A stretch of 64,000 bases of DNA from Anisodus tanguticus (taxonomy: Eukaryota; Streptophyta; Magnoliopsida; Solanales; Solanaceae): NCBI GenBank assembly GCA_034509755.1, contig CM067549.1, positions 48,757,052 through 48,821,051 of the forward strand. The letters are read 5' to 3'. Position numbers and translations under genes: made by a program. A model generated the notes under the pieces. It was not told the DNA's origin. It saw only the letters and a program-made list of their open reading frames with translations, and did no database searches. How positions within the stretch are numbered: position 1 is the first letter of the stretch; every line of letters begins with the position of its first letter. Shown one piece after another: positions 12,430-23,685 of this stretch.

Positions 12430-12448
12430 TTTGGTGCACACCGTGGGG
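12430..12448 (+). other. Primer-binding-site region of the Tat element
   Basis: Immediately after the 5' LTR comes TTTGGTGCACACCGTGGGG. Tat-type elements typically have TTTGGCGCCCACCGTGGGG here. Two differences from that form (GC to TG, and C to A) suggest decay. The priming tRNA cannot be assigned by eye. Confidence 0.5.
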
Positions 12449-12518
12449 CTAAGGATAATAGTGGTTATTTGATTCAAACTTAAATTTCACTTGTTTCTTT
12501 CGAGATTTTTGTCGTTAC

Positions 12519-13508
12519 ATGTCAAAACTAATTACTAACAATATGGCAAGTGAAATCAACGTTGAGGTTAGCAACCACGAGGACAACAACGGTGATAATA
12601 GTTCTCACAACGTCAATAACAACAATGTCATTCCACCCGGTATTTCACTGAATGGCGTTCCGCCCATTGTTCCACCAAACAACGTTCCGCTGAATGGTGT
12701 TCCACCCGTTGATCTATTGAATAACAATAATCTCGTGATTTCACCTCAGTCGTCTAGAAGATCACTTAGAAGACACCAAATGATGATGAAGATGGTGAAA
12801 TAAATTTGCTCGAATCTTTTATATGCTAAAGGAGCAACAGAAGGCTATAACTAAGTTGCAAAAGAAAAACAACGGAGAAAGTGAGGCGAATGAAGCTCAT
12901 CCCGTTTGAAATGATGAACCAAGCCGGGAAGAGGATCGAGTAGATGAGAACGCCAATGGTTCGAGGACTAATGAATCCTCGGATGTCTTGAAAATACTTG
13001 AAGCCTTAACTAAATGAATTGACACCAATAAAAGAAGGTTGAAACCTATAACTCACGGGTAGACCAGATTCCTGGGGCACCTCTAATCTTGATGGGGCCA
13101 GACTCGAAGAGTTTCATACAATTGTTGTTCCCACCAAGTGCAGCACCGAAGTTGATATCAACGAGGTTTAAAATGATTGGCCTCCCAAAGTATGATGGGA
13201 CAATGGATTCACAGGAGCATGTGACATCATATACTTATGCAATAAAGGGCAATGACATGCATCCGGATGAAATTAAATTGGTGTTGTTGAAAAAATTCAG
13301 TGAAATGATTTCAAAGGGAGCAATGACATGGTATTCTAAGTTGCCTGAACATTCTATTAATTCATTTGAAATGCTTGCAGATGCTTTTATTAAGGCACAT
13401 ACTGGATCTCGGAAGGTTTAAGCAAGAAAAGCGTATGTTTTCAAAAATTGCTCTGAAAGATACAGAGTTACTACTGGAGTTCGTGACTATGTTTCAAAAG
13501 GATGATAT
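12519..13508 (+). pseudogene. Tat element gag (broken)
   Basis: Gag forms the virus-like particle. The start at 12519 opens an Asn/Pro-rich N-terminal part that stops at 12803. The same frame resumes at 13089 with the conserved core: VDQIPGAP just upstream, then GLPKYDGTMDSQEHVTSYT, KGAMTWYSKLPEHSI and FEMLADAFIKAHTGSRKV, ending at 13421. Several stops lie between the two parts. After a frameshift near 13410 the homology goes on (LLEFVTMFQKDDM) to about 13508, where Tekay LTR sequence begins. The C-terminal part of gag is absent on the far side of the nested element, so it was deleted. Confidence 0.8.
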
Positions 13509-13740
13509 GTATATATATGTATACATGATTTTCCTTATTGAAGGATGATAGGAATTGAAGTATAAATCTTTAATATTTGAACATGAATTACCTCATAAGG
13601 GATGCTTAAACTTGATTTCAGAAGGCTAAGATATTTCAGGTGTTTTGCACTATGAACGGATTGAGTTGAATTCTAAACTTATTTAGTGACTTGAACTTGA
13701 TTTCTAACTTGCCATGATTTCTATTTTTTGTTTATTGACC

Positions 13741-14018
13741 TAACTACTCGGGAGAAAGGGTAGTCACTATGGATCCTAGTGTGGTTTACCTAGCCATTTG
13801 AGAGGAAGAGTGGCCACCGAAGGCCAATAACATCGGTGTAGTTTGCCTAGCCATTCGGGAGGAAGAGTGACCATCAAGAGTTCATGACTCCGATGTGGTT
13901 TTGCCTGGCTATTCGGGAGGAAAGATAGCCATCGAGGGTCACCACCCCGATGTGGTTTTGCCTGGTTATTCGGGAGGAAAGATAGCCATCGAGGGTCACC
14001 ACCCCGATGTGGTGCTTC
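13741..14018 (+). repeat. 57-bp minisatellite in the 5' LTR, five units
   Basis: Five units share the core ATTCGGGAGGAAAGATAGCC (variants CTACTCGGGAGAAAGGGTAG and so on). The last two units are nearly identical over 57 bases, pointing to a late duplication. The matching array in the 3' LTR (22640-22857) has four units. Confidence 0.85.
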
Positions 14019-14461
14019 TATATGGTTTTAGGGAACCTTAATGGTCATCCCTTTGTTTCATTAATTTGTCTTATTTTGGCATAATTGTGGTTGTTCATAA
14101 GTAACTTGACGGTGATCTTAAGTTCATAATTGAAAGACTTATCTTGAGAAATGGCATAATGGATTGAAAGTGATTTAATTCCCTCTTAATGGGTTCTACT
14201 AATGATTTATCTAAGTTGGTGAACTGTTTTATCTCTGGATTTTGAATTGCTTTACTTATATTATTTCACTGCTTAATATTATATTACATTATATTATTCA
14301 TTGTCCCTGAGGCACTCACTGAGTACCCAGTACTCAGGCATACCATTTGTGTTTTTTATGGTGTGTCAGGTAACGAGAAAGAGTAGGTTCATGATACATA
14401 TACGACTTAAGAGAACTTGCTACTTTCAAAACTATTCGGTGAGCCCACATGATTATTTGTG

Positions 14462-15955
14462 GGGAACCATTCTATACATATGGTTTTCATCGACCTCGAG
14501 AAGGCGTACGACAAAGTCCCTAGGGAGGTTCTATGGAGATGTTTAGATGTTAGATGTGTACATGTGGCGTACACTAGGGCGATCAAGGATATGTATGATG
14601 GAGCCAAGACTAGAGTATGGACAGTAGGAGGAGACTCGAAGCACTTTCCAGTTATGATGGGACTACACCAGGGATCAACTCTTAGCCCATTTTTATTTGC
14701 CTTGGTGATGGACAGACTGACGAGACAAATCCAATGAGAGGTACCATGGTGTATGTTATTCGCAGACGAGATAGTCCTAATTGATGAGACTCGTAGTGGA
14801 GTGAACTCCAAGCTGAAGGTTTGGAGACAGACTTTAGAGTCTAAAGGGTTCAGATTGAGTAAGACCAAGACATAATATTTGGAGTATAAGTTTAGCAATG
14901 AGAGAGACCCTAAGACAGGCGTAGAGGTAATGCTTGATACTCAGGTCATTCCAAAGAAAGTAAGCTTCAAGTACACATGGTCTATTATCCAAGGGAATAG
15001 AGAGATTGATGACGGTGTCATATATCGTATTGGGGAAGGGTGGATGAAATGGAGGCTCGCATCTGGAGTTTTATGCTATAAAAAGGTTCCACCAAAACTT
15101 AAAGGCAAGTTCTATAGGGTGGTAGTCAGATCGACTATATTATATATAGCAGAGTGTTGTTCACTCAAGACTTCACACATACAAAAGATGAAGTTACGGA
15201 GATGAGGATGCTGAGATAGATATGTGGGCATACAAGGAGAGATATGATTAGAAATGATGATATCAGGAGAAAGTGGGAGTGTCCTCGGTGGATGATAAGA
15301 TGCGGGAAGCAAGGTTGAGATGGTTCGGGCATGTGTAGAGGAGAGACACAGATGTCCCAGTGCAGAGGTGTGAGAGGTTGGCTATGTACGAGTTCAGAAG
15401 GGGTAGATGTAGGCCGAAGAAGTATTGGGGAGAGGTAATTAGACGGGATATGGTGCATGTGCAACTTATTGAGGACATAACCTTAGATAGGAGGTTGTGG
15501 AAGATACATATTAGGGTAGAAGAGTAGTAGGTACTCGAGCGTAGTCCTACTCATGCTTATAAATTGAGAGTTGTAGTGTTATTACTGTAGGCCCGATTAG
15601 CCTATCACACCTGTATGCATATTATTGCTTTATAATCCACTGTAGTTTTATTTCTTCTGCTATGTGTTCTTTAGTGTATTTTGTTTAGCTTATTTAGTTG
15701 TGTTAGCTACTGCTCCCTTTTGTTCGAATATATTTTATACTGCTTTAATTCCTTATCTGAGTCTGACCGTTTCTCTTGCTTTATTTTGATTGCCTTACTT
15801 TTGATTGCCTTACTTTTGATTATGCTTTGTCTTAATCTGAGGGTCTCCCGGAAATAGCCGCTTTACCTACTAAGGTGGAGGTAAGGGATGTGTACAGTCT
15901 ACCCTCCCCAGACCCCATGGTGTGGGATTTCACTGGGTATGTTGTTGTTGTTGCG
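14462..15955 (+). mobile_element. RTE-clade LINE fragment (5'-truncated)
   Basis: The insert encodes the C-terminal two thirds of a non-LTR reverse transcriptase. It begins at HMVFIDLEKAYDKVPREVLW (RT motif A) and has GLHQGSTLSPFLFALVMD (motif B), then LFADEIVLIDETR (motif C, normally FADD; the second Asp is Glu here). Frames 14459-14737 and 14879-15205 cover most of it; stops break the rest. The 3' end is the RTE/TS-type tail: a CCGGAAATAGCC block, TCTACCCTCCCCAGACCCCA, then TGTTGTTGTTGTTG. Compared with the intact 3' LTR, about 35-45 bases of LTR around the junction are replaced, and the left junction shows microhomology at ACCATTCTAT. Confidence 0.85.
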
Positions 15956-16270
15956 TCCTGAAGTTAGACTAATTCCCTTTATCAGCTTAGAGGCTCCATA
16001 GATAGACATTGTTTTATGGGTATTTAGTTGAGGTCCTTATTTGACTCTCATGGACATTTTTATGTTTTGACATTTATTTATTACAGACTTTCATTGATTT
16101 GATATCATAAATTGTGACCATGACTTTTACTCAGTATTTATAGCTTAATTGAAATTATTAATAAAAACTAAGCATGAACTTGGTAGTATTAATTCATAAG
16201 GTACTTCTGGTGTTGTTCATAGCATCGGATGTCTGTTACATCTATAATTGGGTTTGAGGCATGACAAATT

Positions 16271-16283
16271 TGGTATCAGAGCA
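16271..16283 (+). other. Primer binding site, initiator-Met tRNA type (Tekay)
   Basis: TGGTATCAGAGCA begins four bases after the 5' LTR end. It is the classic plant LTR-element site complementary to the 3' end of initiator methionine tRNA. Confidence 0.85.
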
Positions 16284-16483
16284 CTAGGTTTAGATGTGTC
16301 CTAAGATTATCTGTAGAGCTCTACTAGTGGAGTCATCTTTATGAAGACTGGACACATGTATGGATGCTTGACTACCAATACATTTTAGGTGTTTCTTACT
16401 TTTCTTAATTCTAGATTGTGCTATAGATCTTGAATTCCTTTACGATCATTCTCACATAATCGTTAAATTCACGCCTCGCAGAA

Positions 16484-17470
16484 ATGTTGACTCGTGTGGG
16501 AACTGCTAGTCTAGGAATCAATGTTTTTGCGGGTTCATCATCCGGTGGACGACCCGCCAGGGTCCCCAACCCCATCTCTACCGAGGTCAATGTTGAGGCC
16601 GATCATAACAATAGAAATCAAGCACCATCTCAGGCTCCACCTGCTCCTGCGGTCCATGTTGCTAGCGTGGCTGATATTGGGTTAATGTAGAATGCAATTC
16701 AAATGCTTACCACCCCCGTGGCATCCCAACAACAACGTGGGGGTGTGGATCCGACAATTAGCGGAGGAGAAAGACTTAAGCACTTTTTGGGGATGAATCC
16801 GCCCAAGTTCTTTAGTTCGAAAGAAGAAGATGATCCTCAATACTTTATGGACGAGACTTTTAAGGCTCTGAGTGATATGAATGCCCATGGTTCTGAAGCT
16901 GTGGAATTCGCAACATATCAATTGAAGGATGTTTCTTATGTTTGGTTTGAAATGTGGGAGGCTGAGCGATGTATCAATGCTTCGGCTTCTATTTGGCCTG
17001 AATTCGAGGGGGTATTTATGAAGAGGTTTTTGTCTGATGAGGAGTGGTTTGCTTTAGCTACTAAGTTTGAGAAAATCAAGTAGGGCACTATGTATGTTCG
17101 TGAGTATAATTTGAATTTTACCCATCTGGCAAGATACACTATATATATGATTCCGACTGAGAAACATAACCTAACTAGGTTTGTGCGTGGTCTAAAGCCA
17201 TGTATTAAGTCTGAATGTGTTGCTGCTATTATGTCTCCTATTTGTACATTTTCATTTTTGTTTGGGTTCGCTGAATAGCAAGAGAACTGAAAGGGTGAAG
17301 AGAGATGCCTCCTCTGGTGCCAGTGATCCGTCAGACAGACAAGGCTAGCGGAACAACAAATAAAATAGGTATTCTCAAGGTGGAAATCGACATTCATCTG
17401 GATGGGAGGATCATATTTTCTATTATTATAGTATAAGGGGTCATGTTCAGAGAAAGTGTAGAAGGAGGTA
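16484..17470 (+). pseudogene. Tekay gag (broken)
   Basis: The start at 16484 opens an N-terminal part rich in Pro/Ala (MLTRVGTASLGIN). In the same frame after a stop at 16688 comes the gag core: LKHFLGMNPPKFFSSKEEDD, ATYQLKDVSYVWFEMWE and FEGVFMKRFL. A further stop lies at 17081, then YVREYNLNFTHLARY and a stop at 17276. The zinc knuckle survives near 17420-17460 as YYYSIRGHVQRKC, where both leading cysteines of CX2CX4HX4C have become Tyr or Ser-region residues, so nucleic-acid binding would be lost. Confidence 0.8.
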
Positions 17471-17477
17471 GAGGGAC

Positions 17478-18240
17478 ATGACTAACTCTTCTGGCCAGAG
17501 AAATAATTTGTATGCTCTTGTTGCTGTGAAAAATCCACCTACAGGTAATGTAAACAACACTCCAAATGATCGTGGTAATGGAACTGGCAAAGCGGTTGCT
17601 AACACCGCTAATGGGGGACAAGCTCGACTTAATGATTTGACTCGTAGGGAGGCAGCTTAAGCCTCATATGTTGTGGTCATATGTATTCTTACTATTTTCT
17701 CTTTTAATACGTATTCGTTGATTGATCCAGGCTCAAACTTTTCCTATGTGACACCATATTTTGCTCTTGATTTTGGGGTAGAGCCCGAACTATTGTTAGA
17801 ACCATTCTCTGTGGATGCCTCTACTGGTGTTCTCGTTATTTCTTCTAGAGTCTATAGAAAGTGTGTAGTGATAGTTAAAGATTGTGAGATTATATCTGAT
17901 TTGTTTGAACTAGATATGGTAGATTTTGATGTGATTATGGGGATGGATTAGCTATCCACGTGCTATGCCAATGTGGATGGCCACTATAAGTTAGTTCATT
18001 TTGCATTCCCTAATGAACCCGTTATTATGTGGGAAGGTGAAATTGTTAAGCCTCGAGATAGGTTTATTTCATATCTTAAGGCTCATAAAATGATCTCGAA
18101 GGGGTGTATTTATCATCTAGTTGTTGTCAATGATACTCAAGCCGTAGTACTCGAATTCCAGTCAGTTCCTATAGTTAATGAATTTCCTGAAGTGTTTCCA
18201 GAGGATCTTCTAGGTATTCCGCCTAATAGAGTTATTTTGG
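17478..18240 (+). pseudogene. Tekay aspartic protease region (broken)
   Basis: The protease would cut the Gag-Pol precursor. The frame runs from the post-zinc-knuckle linker (stop at 17658) into SLIDPGSNFSYVTPYFALDF, where the catalytic site reads DPGS rather than DTG/DSG, a form seen in chromoviruses. It continues to ELDMVDFDVIMGMD, where the expected Trp codon is TAG at 17949 (TGG to TAG). The C-terminal connector VVVNDTQAVVLEFQSVPIVNE and FPEVFPEDLLGIPPNR follow, then a frameshift near 18232. Confidence 0.8.
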
Positions 18241-19460
18241 GATTGATGTCCTTCCCGATACTCAATCGATCTCTATTCCACCGTATCGTATGGCTATAGT
18301 AGAGCTACTAGAATTGAAGGACTTGTTGGATAAGTGATTCATTTGGACAAGTACCTTACCTTAGGGTGCTCTTATTCTATTCATCAGAAAGACGGATGGT
18401 TTTCTTAGGATAGACGACTTGTTCAACCAACTTCAGGGTGCTAAGTTCTTTTCCAAGATTGACTTGAGATCCGAGTATCATCAGCTGAAAATAAAGGAGC
18501 AAGATATTCTGAAAACAACTTTTCATACTCGTTATGGACACTTTGAATTTCTGGTGATGTCTTTTGGTCTAACTAATGCACATGCTGCGTTTATGGACCT
18601 GATGAATCGTGTGTTCAAACCCTTCCTTGATCATTTCATTATTGTCTTCATTGACGATATTTTGGTGTATTCGAAGAGTCGTGAAGAGCATGAAGGTTAC
18701 TTGAGGATAACATTGCAAACGCTTAAAGAGAATGAGATTTACGCGAAATTCTCCAAGTATGAGTTTTGGCTTAACTCTGTGACATTCTTGGGTCACGTAA
18801 TGTCTAACGAAGGTATCAAAGTTGATCCTCAGAAAATTTTGGCAGTTAAGGACTGGCCGAGACCCACGAGGGTAATAGATATTCGTAGCTTCTTAGGTTT
18901 GGCAAATTACTCACGGAAGTTTGTGGAGGGCTTCTTATCTATAGCCTTGGCACTGACAAAATTGACTTAGAAGACTGCTAAGTTCCAATGGTCCGAGGCC
19001 TGTAAAAAGAGATTTCAAGAGCTTAAGGCAAAATTGACTTTGATTCCTGTTTTGACTCTGTCTTCAGGGTCTGGGGGTTATGTAGTTTATTGTGATACAT
19101 CCAAAATTGGTTTGGGTTATATATTGATGCATAATGGTAAGGTGATCGCCTATGCTTCGTGATAGTTGAAGAAACATGAGAAAAATTACTCGACTCATGA
19201 TTTAGAGTTAGCTTCTGTGGTTTTTACTTTAAAAATTTGGCGTCACTACTTGTATGGTGAGAACTGTGATGTTTTCACGGATCACAAGAGCTTACAATAT
19301 ATCTTCAAATAATGAGAGTTGAATCTCAGGCAGAGGAGATGGTTATAGTTGTTGAAATATTACGACTTGAACATTTTGTATCATCCTGGTAAGGCGAATG
19401 TAGTTGCTGACGCTTTCAGCAGAAAGTCTATGGGCACTTTAGCCTATTTGTGTGCATAGG
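18240..19460 (+). pseudogene. Tekay reverse transcriptase and RNase H (broken)
   Basis: RT motifs in order: FSKIDLRSEYHQLKIKEQD, FEFLVMSFGLTNAHAAFMDL, the catalytic FIDDILVYSKS near 18650 (both Asp kept), then FLGHVMSNEGIKVDPQKI. A TAG at 18968 replaces what is normally Gln before KTAKFQWS. RNase H follows out of the single ORF: VYCDTSKIGLGYIL, YSTHDLELASVVFTLKIWRH, FTDHKSLQYIF and YHPGKANVVADAFSRKS. At least three more stops break it. Confidence 0.85.
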
Positions 19461-19649
19461 ATATGCCGATGGGCAGAGAAATTCGAAGACTTTCTAGTCT
19501 TGGGGTCTGACTCGATGACACGGAGAATAGAGAGTAAGTGGGAATTACTCAAGGATGATATAATGTTGTAGAGAGAATTAAGTCCAAATAATATGAGGAT
19601 AAACTAAAGGTAAATCTACAAGATGGGTGAAAAAGGGTGATTACACTTC

Positions 19650-21007
19650 ATTTACCATCGATGCCGATAGTAATGTCCTAAGGTTGCAAGGGCGTATGTG
19701 CATCCCAAATGTAGATGGTCTTCGATAAGAATTGATGGTGGAGGCGCATAGTTCTAAGTATTTCGTGCACCCGGTATCCACCAAGATGTATAAGGATTTG
19801 AAGCAACACTATTGGTGGAAGAGCATAAGGTATATATCTCAAACTTTGTTGCTAAGTGTTTGAATTGTCAGCAGGTGAAGGCTGAGCATCAAAGTCCTGG
19901 TATCTTATATCAGAATATTGAGATTCCCCAATGGAAGTGAGAGATTATTAATATGGACTTTATCGTGGGTTTACCCTGCACAAGGGCCAAGTTCGATTCT
20001 ATTTGGGTAATCATGGACAGACGCACCAAGTCTGCTCATTTCCTTCTTGTGAAAACAACGGATACCGCGACACATTACACTAAGTTATATTTGAAGGAGA
20101 TAGTTAGATTGCATAGGATTTCGATATCCGTCATATCTGACAGAGGTACATAATTCACTGCTCATTTCTAGAAATTATTCCAAAAAGGTTTGGGAACTAG
20201 TGTAAACTTTAGCATTGCCTTCCATCCTCAGACGGACGGGCAGACAGACAGAACTATACAAACCCTCAAAGACATGTTAAGAGTTTGTGCTATTGATTTT
20301 TGGGGTAATTGGGATGAACATCTACCTCTTGTGGAGTTTGCCTATAGCAACAGTTATCAAGAAACATTCAGATGGCTCCTTATGAATCTCTTTATGAGAG
20401 GCACTGTAGATCGCCTATTAGGTGGCTTGAACCTACCGAAGTAGAGCTACTGGGTCCTGACTCAGTTCACAAAGCAATCGAGAAGGTGAACCTCATTGTG
20501 CAATGACTTAAGACAGCTCAGAGTCAACAAAAGTCTTAAACGGATATGAGGCGTCGTGAGCTAGAATTTGTTGTGGGTGACAAGGTATTCTTGAAGGTAT
20601 TACCAATGAAGGGAGTAATGCAGTTTGGTACAAAAGGTAAGTTAAGCCCTCGTTTTATTGGCCCTTATGAAATTGTGAGAAGAATTGGGAAGGTGGCTTA
20701 TGAATTAAAGTTACCATCGGAGATGGCTATGGTGCATCATGTGTTTCACATTTCAATGTTGAGATTGTATAAACCTGATCCTTCTCATGTCTTGAATCAT
20801 AAAGAGATCAAAATCAACAAGGGATTGTCTTATGAAGAGGTACTTGTGCAAATCTTAGATCGACAAGTTAGGAGGTTGAAAACAAAAGATGTAGCTTTGG
20901 CTAAAGTCCTGTGGTGTAATCATAATACTGAAGAAGCAACATGGGAAGCTGGGGAGGACATGAAGAAGAGATACCCTGTCTTATTCCTTATTGCAGGGGT
21001 GTGTTGA
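19650..21007 (+). pseudogene. Tekay integrase with chromodomain (broken)
   Basis: Pieces in order: zinc-binding remnant (CLNCQQVKAEHQSPG), catalytic core MDFIVGLPCTRAKFDSIWV (first Asp), ISVISDRGT (second Asp), HPQTDGQTDRTIQTLKDML. The position normally occupied by the catalytic Glu (TLEDML) is Lys, a GAA-to-AAA type change. The last ORF, 20546-21007, is intact: GDKVFLKVLPMKG, the GPY/F module (FIGPYEIVRRIGKVAYEL), then a chromodomain (VQILDRQVRRLKTKDVALAK ... EEATWEAGEDMKKRYPVLF). Chromodomains of this class direct integration into heterochromatin. Confidence 0.87.
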
Positions 21008-21220
21008 ACCTTTTGGTTATTTAATTCCTGCGAAAGTTTATATTAGAGGTATAAATCCCTCCCTATTGTGTCTAAGCATCAATGGTCTGATCATTGTGTG
21101 GATAGACATATATTGTCCTAAGGGATAATTCACTGTGCTAAAGAACTCTAGAAATTCTGAAAATTTGAGGTTTAGTGAAAAATCTTAAGCCATGACATTT
21201 ATTTGGGGATGAATGATCAT

Positions 21221-21233
21221 GAGAGGAGGATAA
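21221..21233 (+). other. Polypurine tract (Tekay)
   Basis: GAGAGGAGGATAA lies directly before the 3' LTR start TGTAATATTTC and would prime plus-strand DNA synthesis. Confidence 0.75.
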
Positions 21234-23684
21234 TGTAATATTTCATAAATCCAGGTGAGGTGTGAATGAATTAAATGAGTGTTGAAGTGTCATATTTTAG
21301 ATATATGAATCCATTCGGGGTGAATTCGGGTGATAGGTAGTCGTTTTGAAGTCAAACCAAAAAGTGAAGTTCTTAAGGGCTTCTAAATTCGTCTAAGTCT
21401 GGAGGACTTCTTACTATTTCCCATTTACCGGATAGTTTTGTTGGTAATATAAGCAAACTCAAAACATAAAAGTTGTAGGTATTTGAAATACCTTTCCAGC
21501 GGAAGGTTGTCCACCTCAAACAGAAATACGTACAAACGTTTATGATCATTTTACATAGCAAAGGTCAGTAGTCGCGTCGCAAGGGTGCCGCGGACAGAAC
21601 GTCGCCCAGGAAATATTTTGCCTTGTGAAGCACCACCACATCATAGGGGTGTCGGGGATGGTACCATCCACGATGGGCTCGCGATGTGAAGGTGCTGCGG
21701 CCCATTATTTTTTCTGGTTCTAAATTATATATGTTTCCCACTTCGTTATATTCATTCTCACTTCCTTTTGGACAACTTTTTGAGAGAAAACAACCCTAAG
21801 GCTTCCACAAAATATATAAGGTTAGTTCTTGGTCAATTATTATCATTATTACATCAATCTATCATCAAATTAACCTTAGTTCATCTCTCCAAACCCTAGA
21901 TTCTTGAAAAATCAAGAGATGAGAAGGAGGAACGAGTAGAACTTCATCTAAAAGGTATGAACATTGGTTTCCATGATGTCTTTGATGACTTTTAGGTTAG
22001 TATAGATTATACTACGCGATTATAATCTATGAGTAATTCATATGAGGTTCAAGAACAAAATTTTAAGGCTTAGAAAAGCCCTAGTTTTTGAAAATTAAGG
22101 AAAGCTCGTAGAAACGATTACCGTTCTAATCTTTCTTATCTAAATCCATTGTAGAGTGATTTTTGAACCTTGGATATTCCATTTGGTAACATTTTAGCAG
22201 GATTAGAGGTATGTCTCTTTTTCAAACATACTTTTCAAACGTTTAAAATGATTTTTTGGCAATGTTTGTGTGCGTGAGGGACAAGCCTGCATTAAACATT
22301 TATGTGTAGTATATTATATACATGTATACATGATTTTCCTTATTGAAGGGTGATAGGAATTGAAGTATAAATCTTTAATCTTTGAACATGGATTACCCCA
22401 TAAGGGATGCTTAAACTTGATTTCAGAAGGCTTAGATATTTAAGGCGTTTTGCACTATGAACGGATTCAGTTGAATTCTAAACTTATTTAGTGACTTGAA
22501 CTTGGTTTCTAACTCATAAATGACTTGATGTACCCCTAATAACCGGATGATGAACATAATCCATAATGAGTGATTCGTCTTATATGCTATGATTGTGATT
22601 CGGCTAACTTGCCATGATTTCTATTGTTTGTGTTTTGACCTAGCTACTCGGGAGGAAGGGTAGTCAATATGGATCCTAGTGTGGTTTGCCTAGCTATTTG
22701 AGAGGAAGAGTGGCCACCGAAGGCCAATAACCTCGGTATGGTTTGCCTAGCCATTCGGGAGGAAAAGTGGCCATCGAGAGTTCATGACCCCGATGTGGTT
22801 TTGTCTAGCTATTCGGGAGGAAGGATAGCCATCGAGGGTGACCACCCCGATGTGGTGCTTCTATGTGGTTTTAGGGAATCTTAATGGTCATCCCTTCATT
22901 TCATTAATTTATCTTGTTTTGGCATAATCGTGGTTGTTCATATGTAATCGTGGTTGTTCATATGTAACTTGATGGTGATCTTAAGTTCATAATTGAAAGA
23001 ATTAATATTAAGAAATGACATAATTGATTGAAAGTGATTTAATTCCATCTTAATGGGTTCTACTAATGATTTATCTAAGTTGGTGAACTATTTTATCTCT
23101 GGATTTCGAATTGCTTTACTTATATTATTTCACTGCTTAATATTATATTACATTATATTAATCATTATCCCGGAGGCACTCACTGAGTACCCAATATTCA
23201 GGCATATCATTGTTGTTTTTGATGGTGTGTCAGGAAACGAGGAAAAGCAGGTTCGTGATACACATATGACTTAGGGGAACTTGCTGCTTTCGAGACTATT
23301 CGGTGAGCCAACATAATTGTCCGTAGGTCACCATTCTATCTTTATTTTATTAGTATTAGTTTTCAGGTTGCGCCTTGAAGTTAGACTATTTCCCTTTATC
23401 ATCTTAGAAGCTCCATAGATAGACGTTGTTTTGTGGGTATTTGGTTGAGGTCGTTATTTGACTCTCATGGGCGTTGCTACGTTTTGACATTTATTTATTA
23501 AAGACTTTCGTTGATTTGATTTCATAAATTGTGACCATGAATTTTAATCAATATTTATAGCTTAATTGAAATTATTAATAAAAAATTAAGCAGTGACCTT
23601 ATAGTATTAATTCATAAGGTGCTTCCGGTGTTGTTCATAGCATCGGATGCCTATTACGTCCAGGGTCGGGTTTGGGGCATGACA
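21234..23684 (+). repeat. 3' LTR of the Tekay element, complete (2451 bp)
   Basis: It starts TGTAATATTTCATAAATCC after the polypurine tract and ends GGGGCATGACA. It contains a GC-rich patch near 21565-21715, the four-unit 57-bp minisatellite (22640-22857) and a small tandem duplication of AATCGTGGTTGTTCATATGT near 22926-22970. Host Tat sequence resumes at 23685 in the protease region. Confidence 0.88.
22640..22857 (+). repeat. 57-bp minisatellite in the 3' LTR, four units
   Basis: Four units with the core ATTCGGGAGGAAGGATAGCC. They correspond to the five-unit array at 13741-14018. Confidence 0.85.
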
Positions 23685-23685
23685 T

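Larger units (their letters stand above)
13509..16266 (+). repeat. 5' LTR of the Tekay element (5'-truncated, with LINE insert)
   Basis: It aligns to the 3' LTR from about position 22318 of that copy onward and ends GGCATGACA. It lacks a ~95-base segment found in the 3' LTR (near 22520-22610), contains one extra minisatellite unit, and holds a ~1.5-kb RTE LINE fragment. Its first ~1.1 kb is missing together with the end of the host element's gag. Confidence 0.85.
13509..23684 (+). mobile_element. Tekay/Del-type chromovirus (Ty3/gypsy), nested
   Basis: Two LTRs of the same family flank a gag-protease-RT-RNase H-integrase region whose integrase ends in a GPY/F module and a chromodomain, the signature of the Tekay (Del) chromovirus clade. 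The priming site is initiator-Met type. The 3' LTR is complete, starting TGTAATATTTC and ending GGGGCATGACA. The 5' LTR lacks about the first 1.1 kb, so the 5' edge at ~13509 is a deletion breakpoint, not an integration site. Over a 190-base stretch near the start of the shared part I count 9 differences between the LTRs, which indicates an old insertion. The coding region has many stops. Confidence 0.88.

Noticed and set aside
14407..14898. 163-aa minus-strand ORF across the LINE
   Set aside because: It is the antisense shadow of the LINE reverse transcriptase frame (14459-14737), which carries clear RT motifs on the plus strand.
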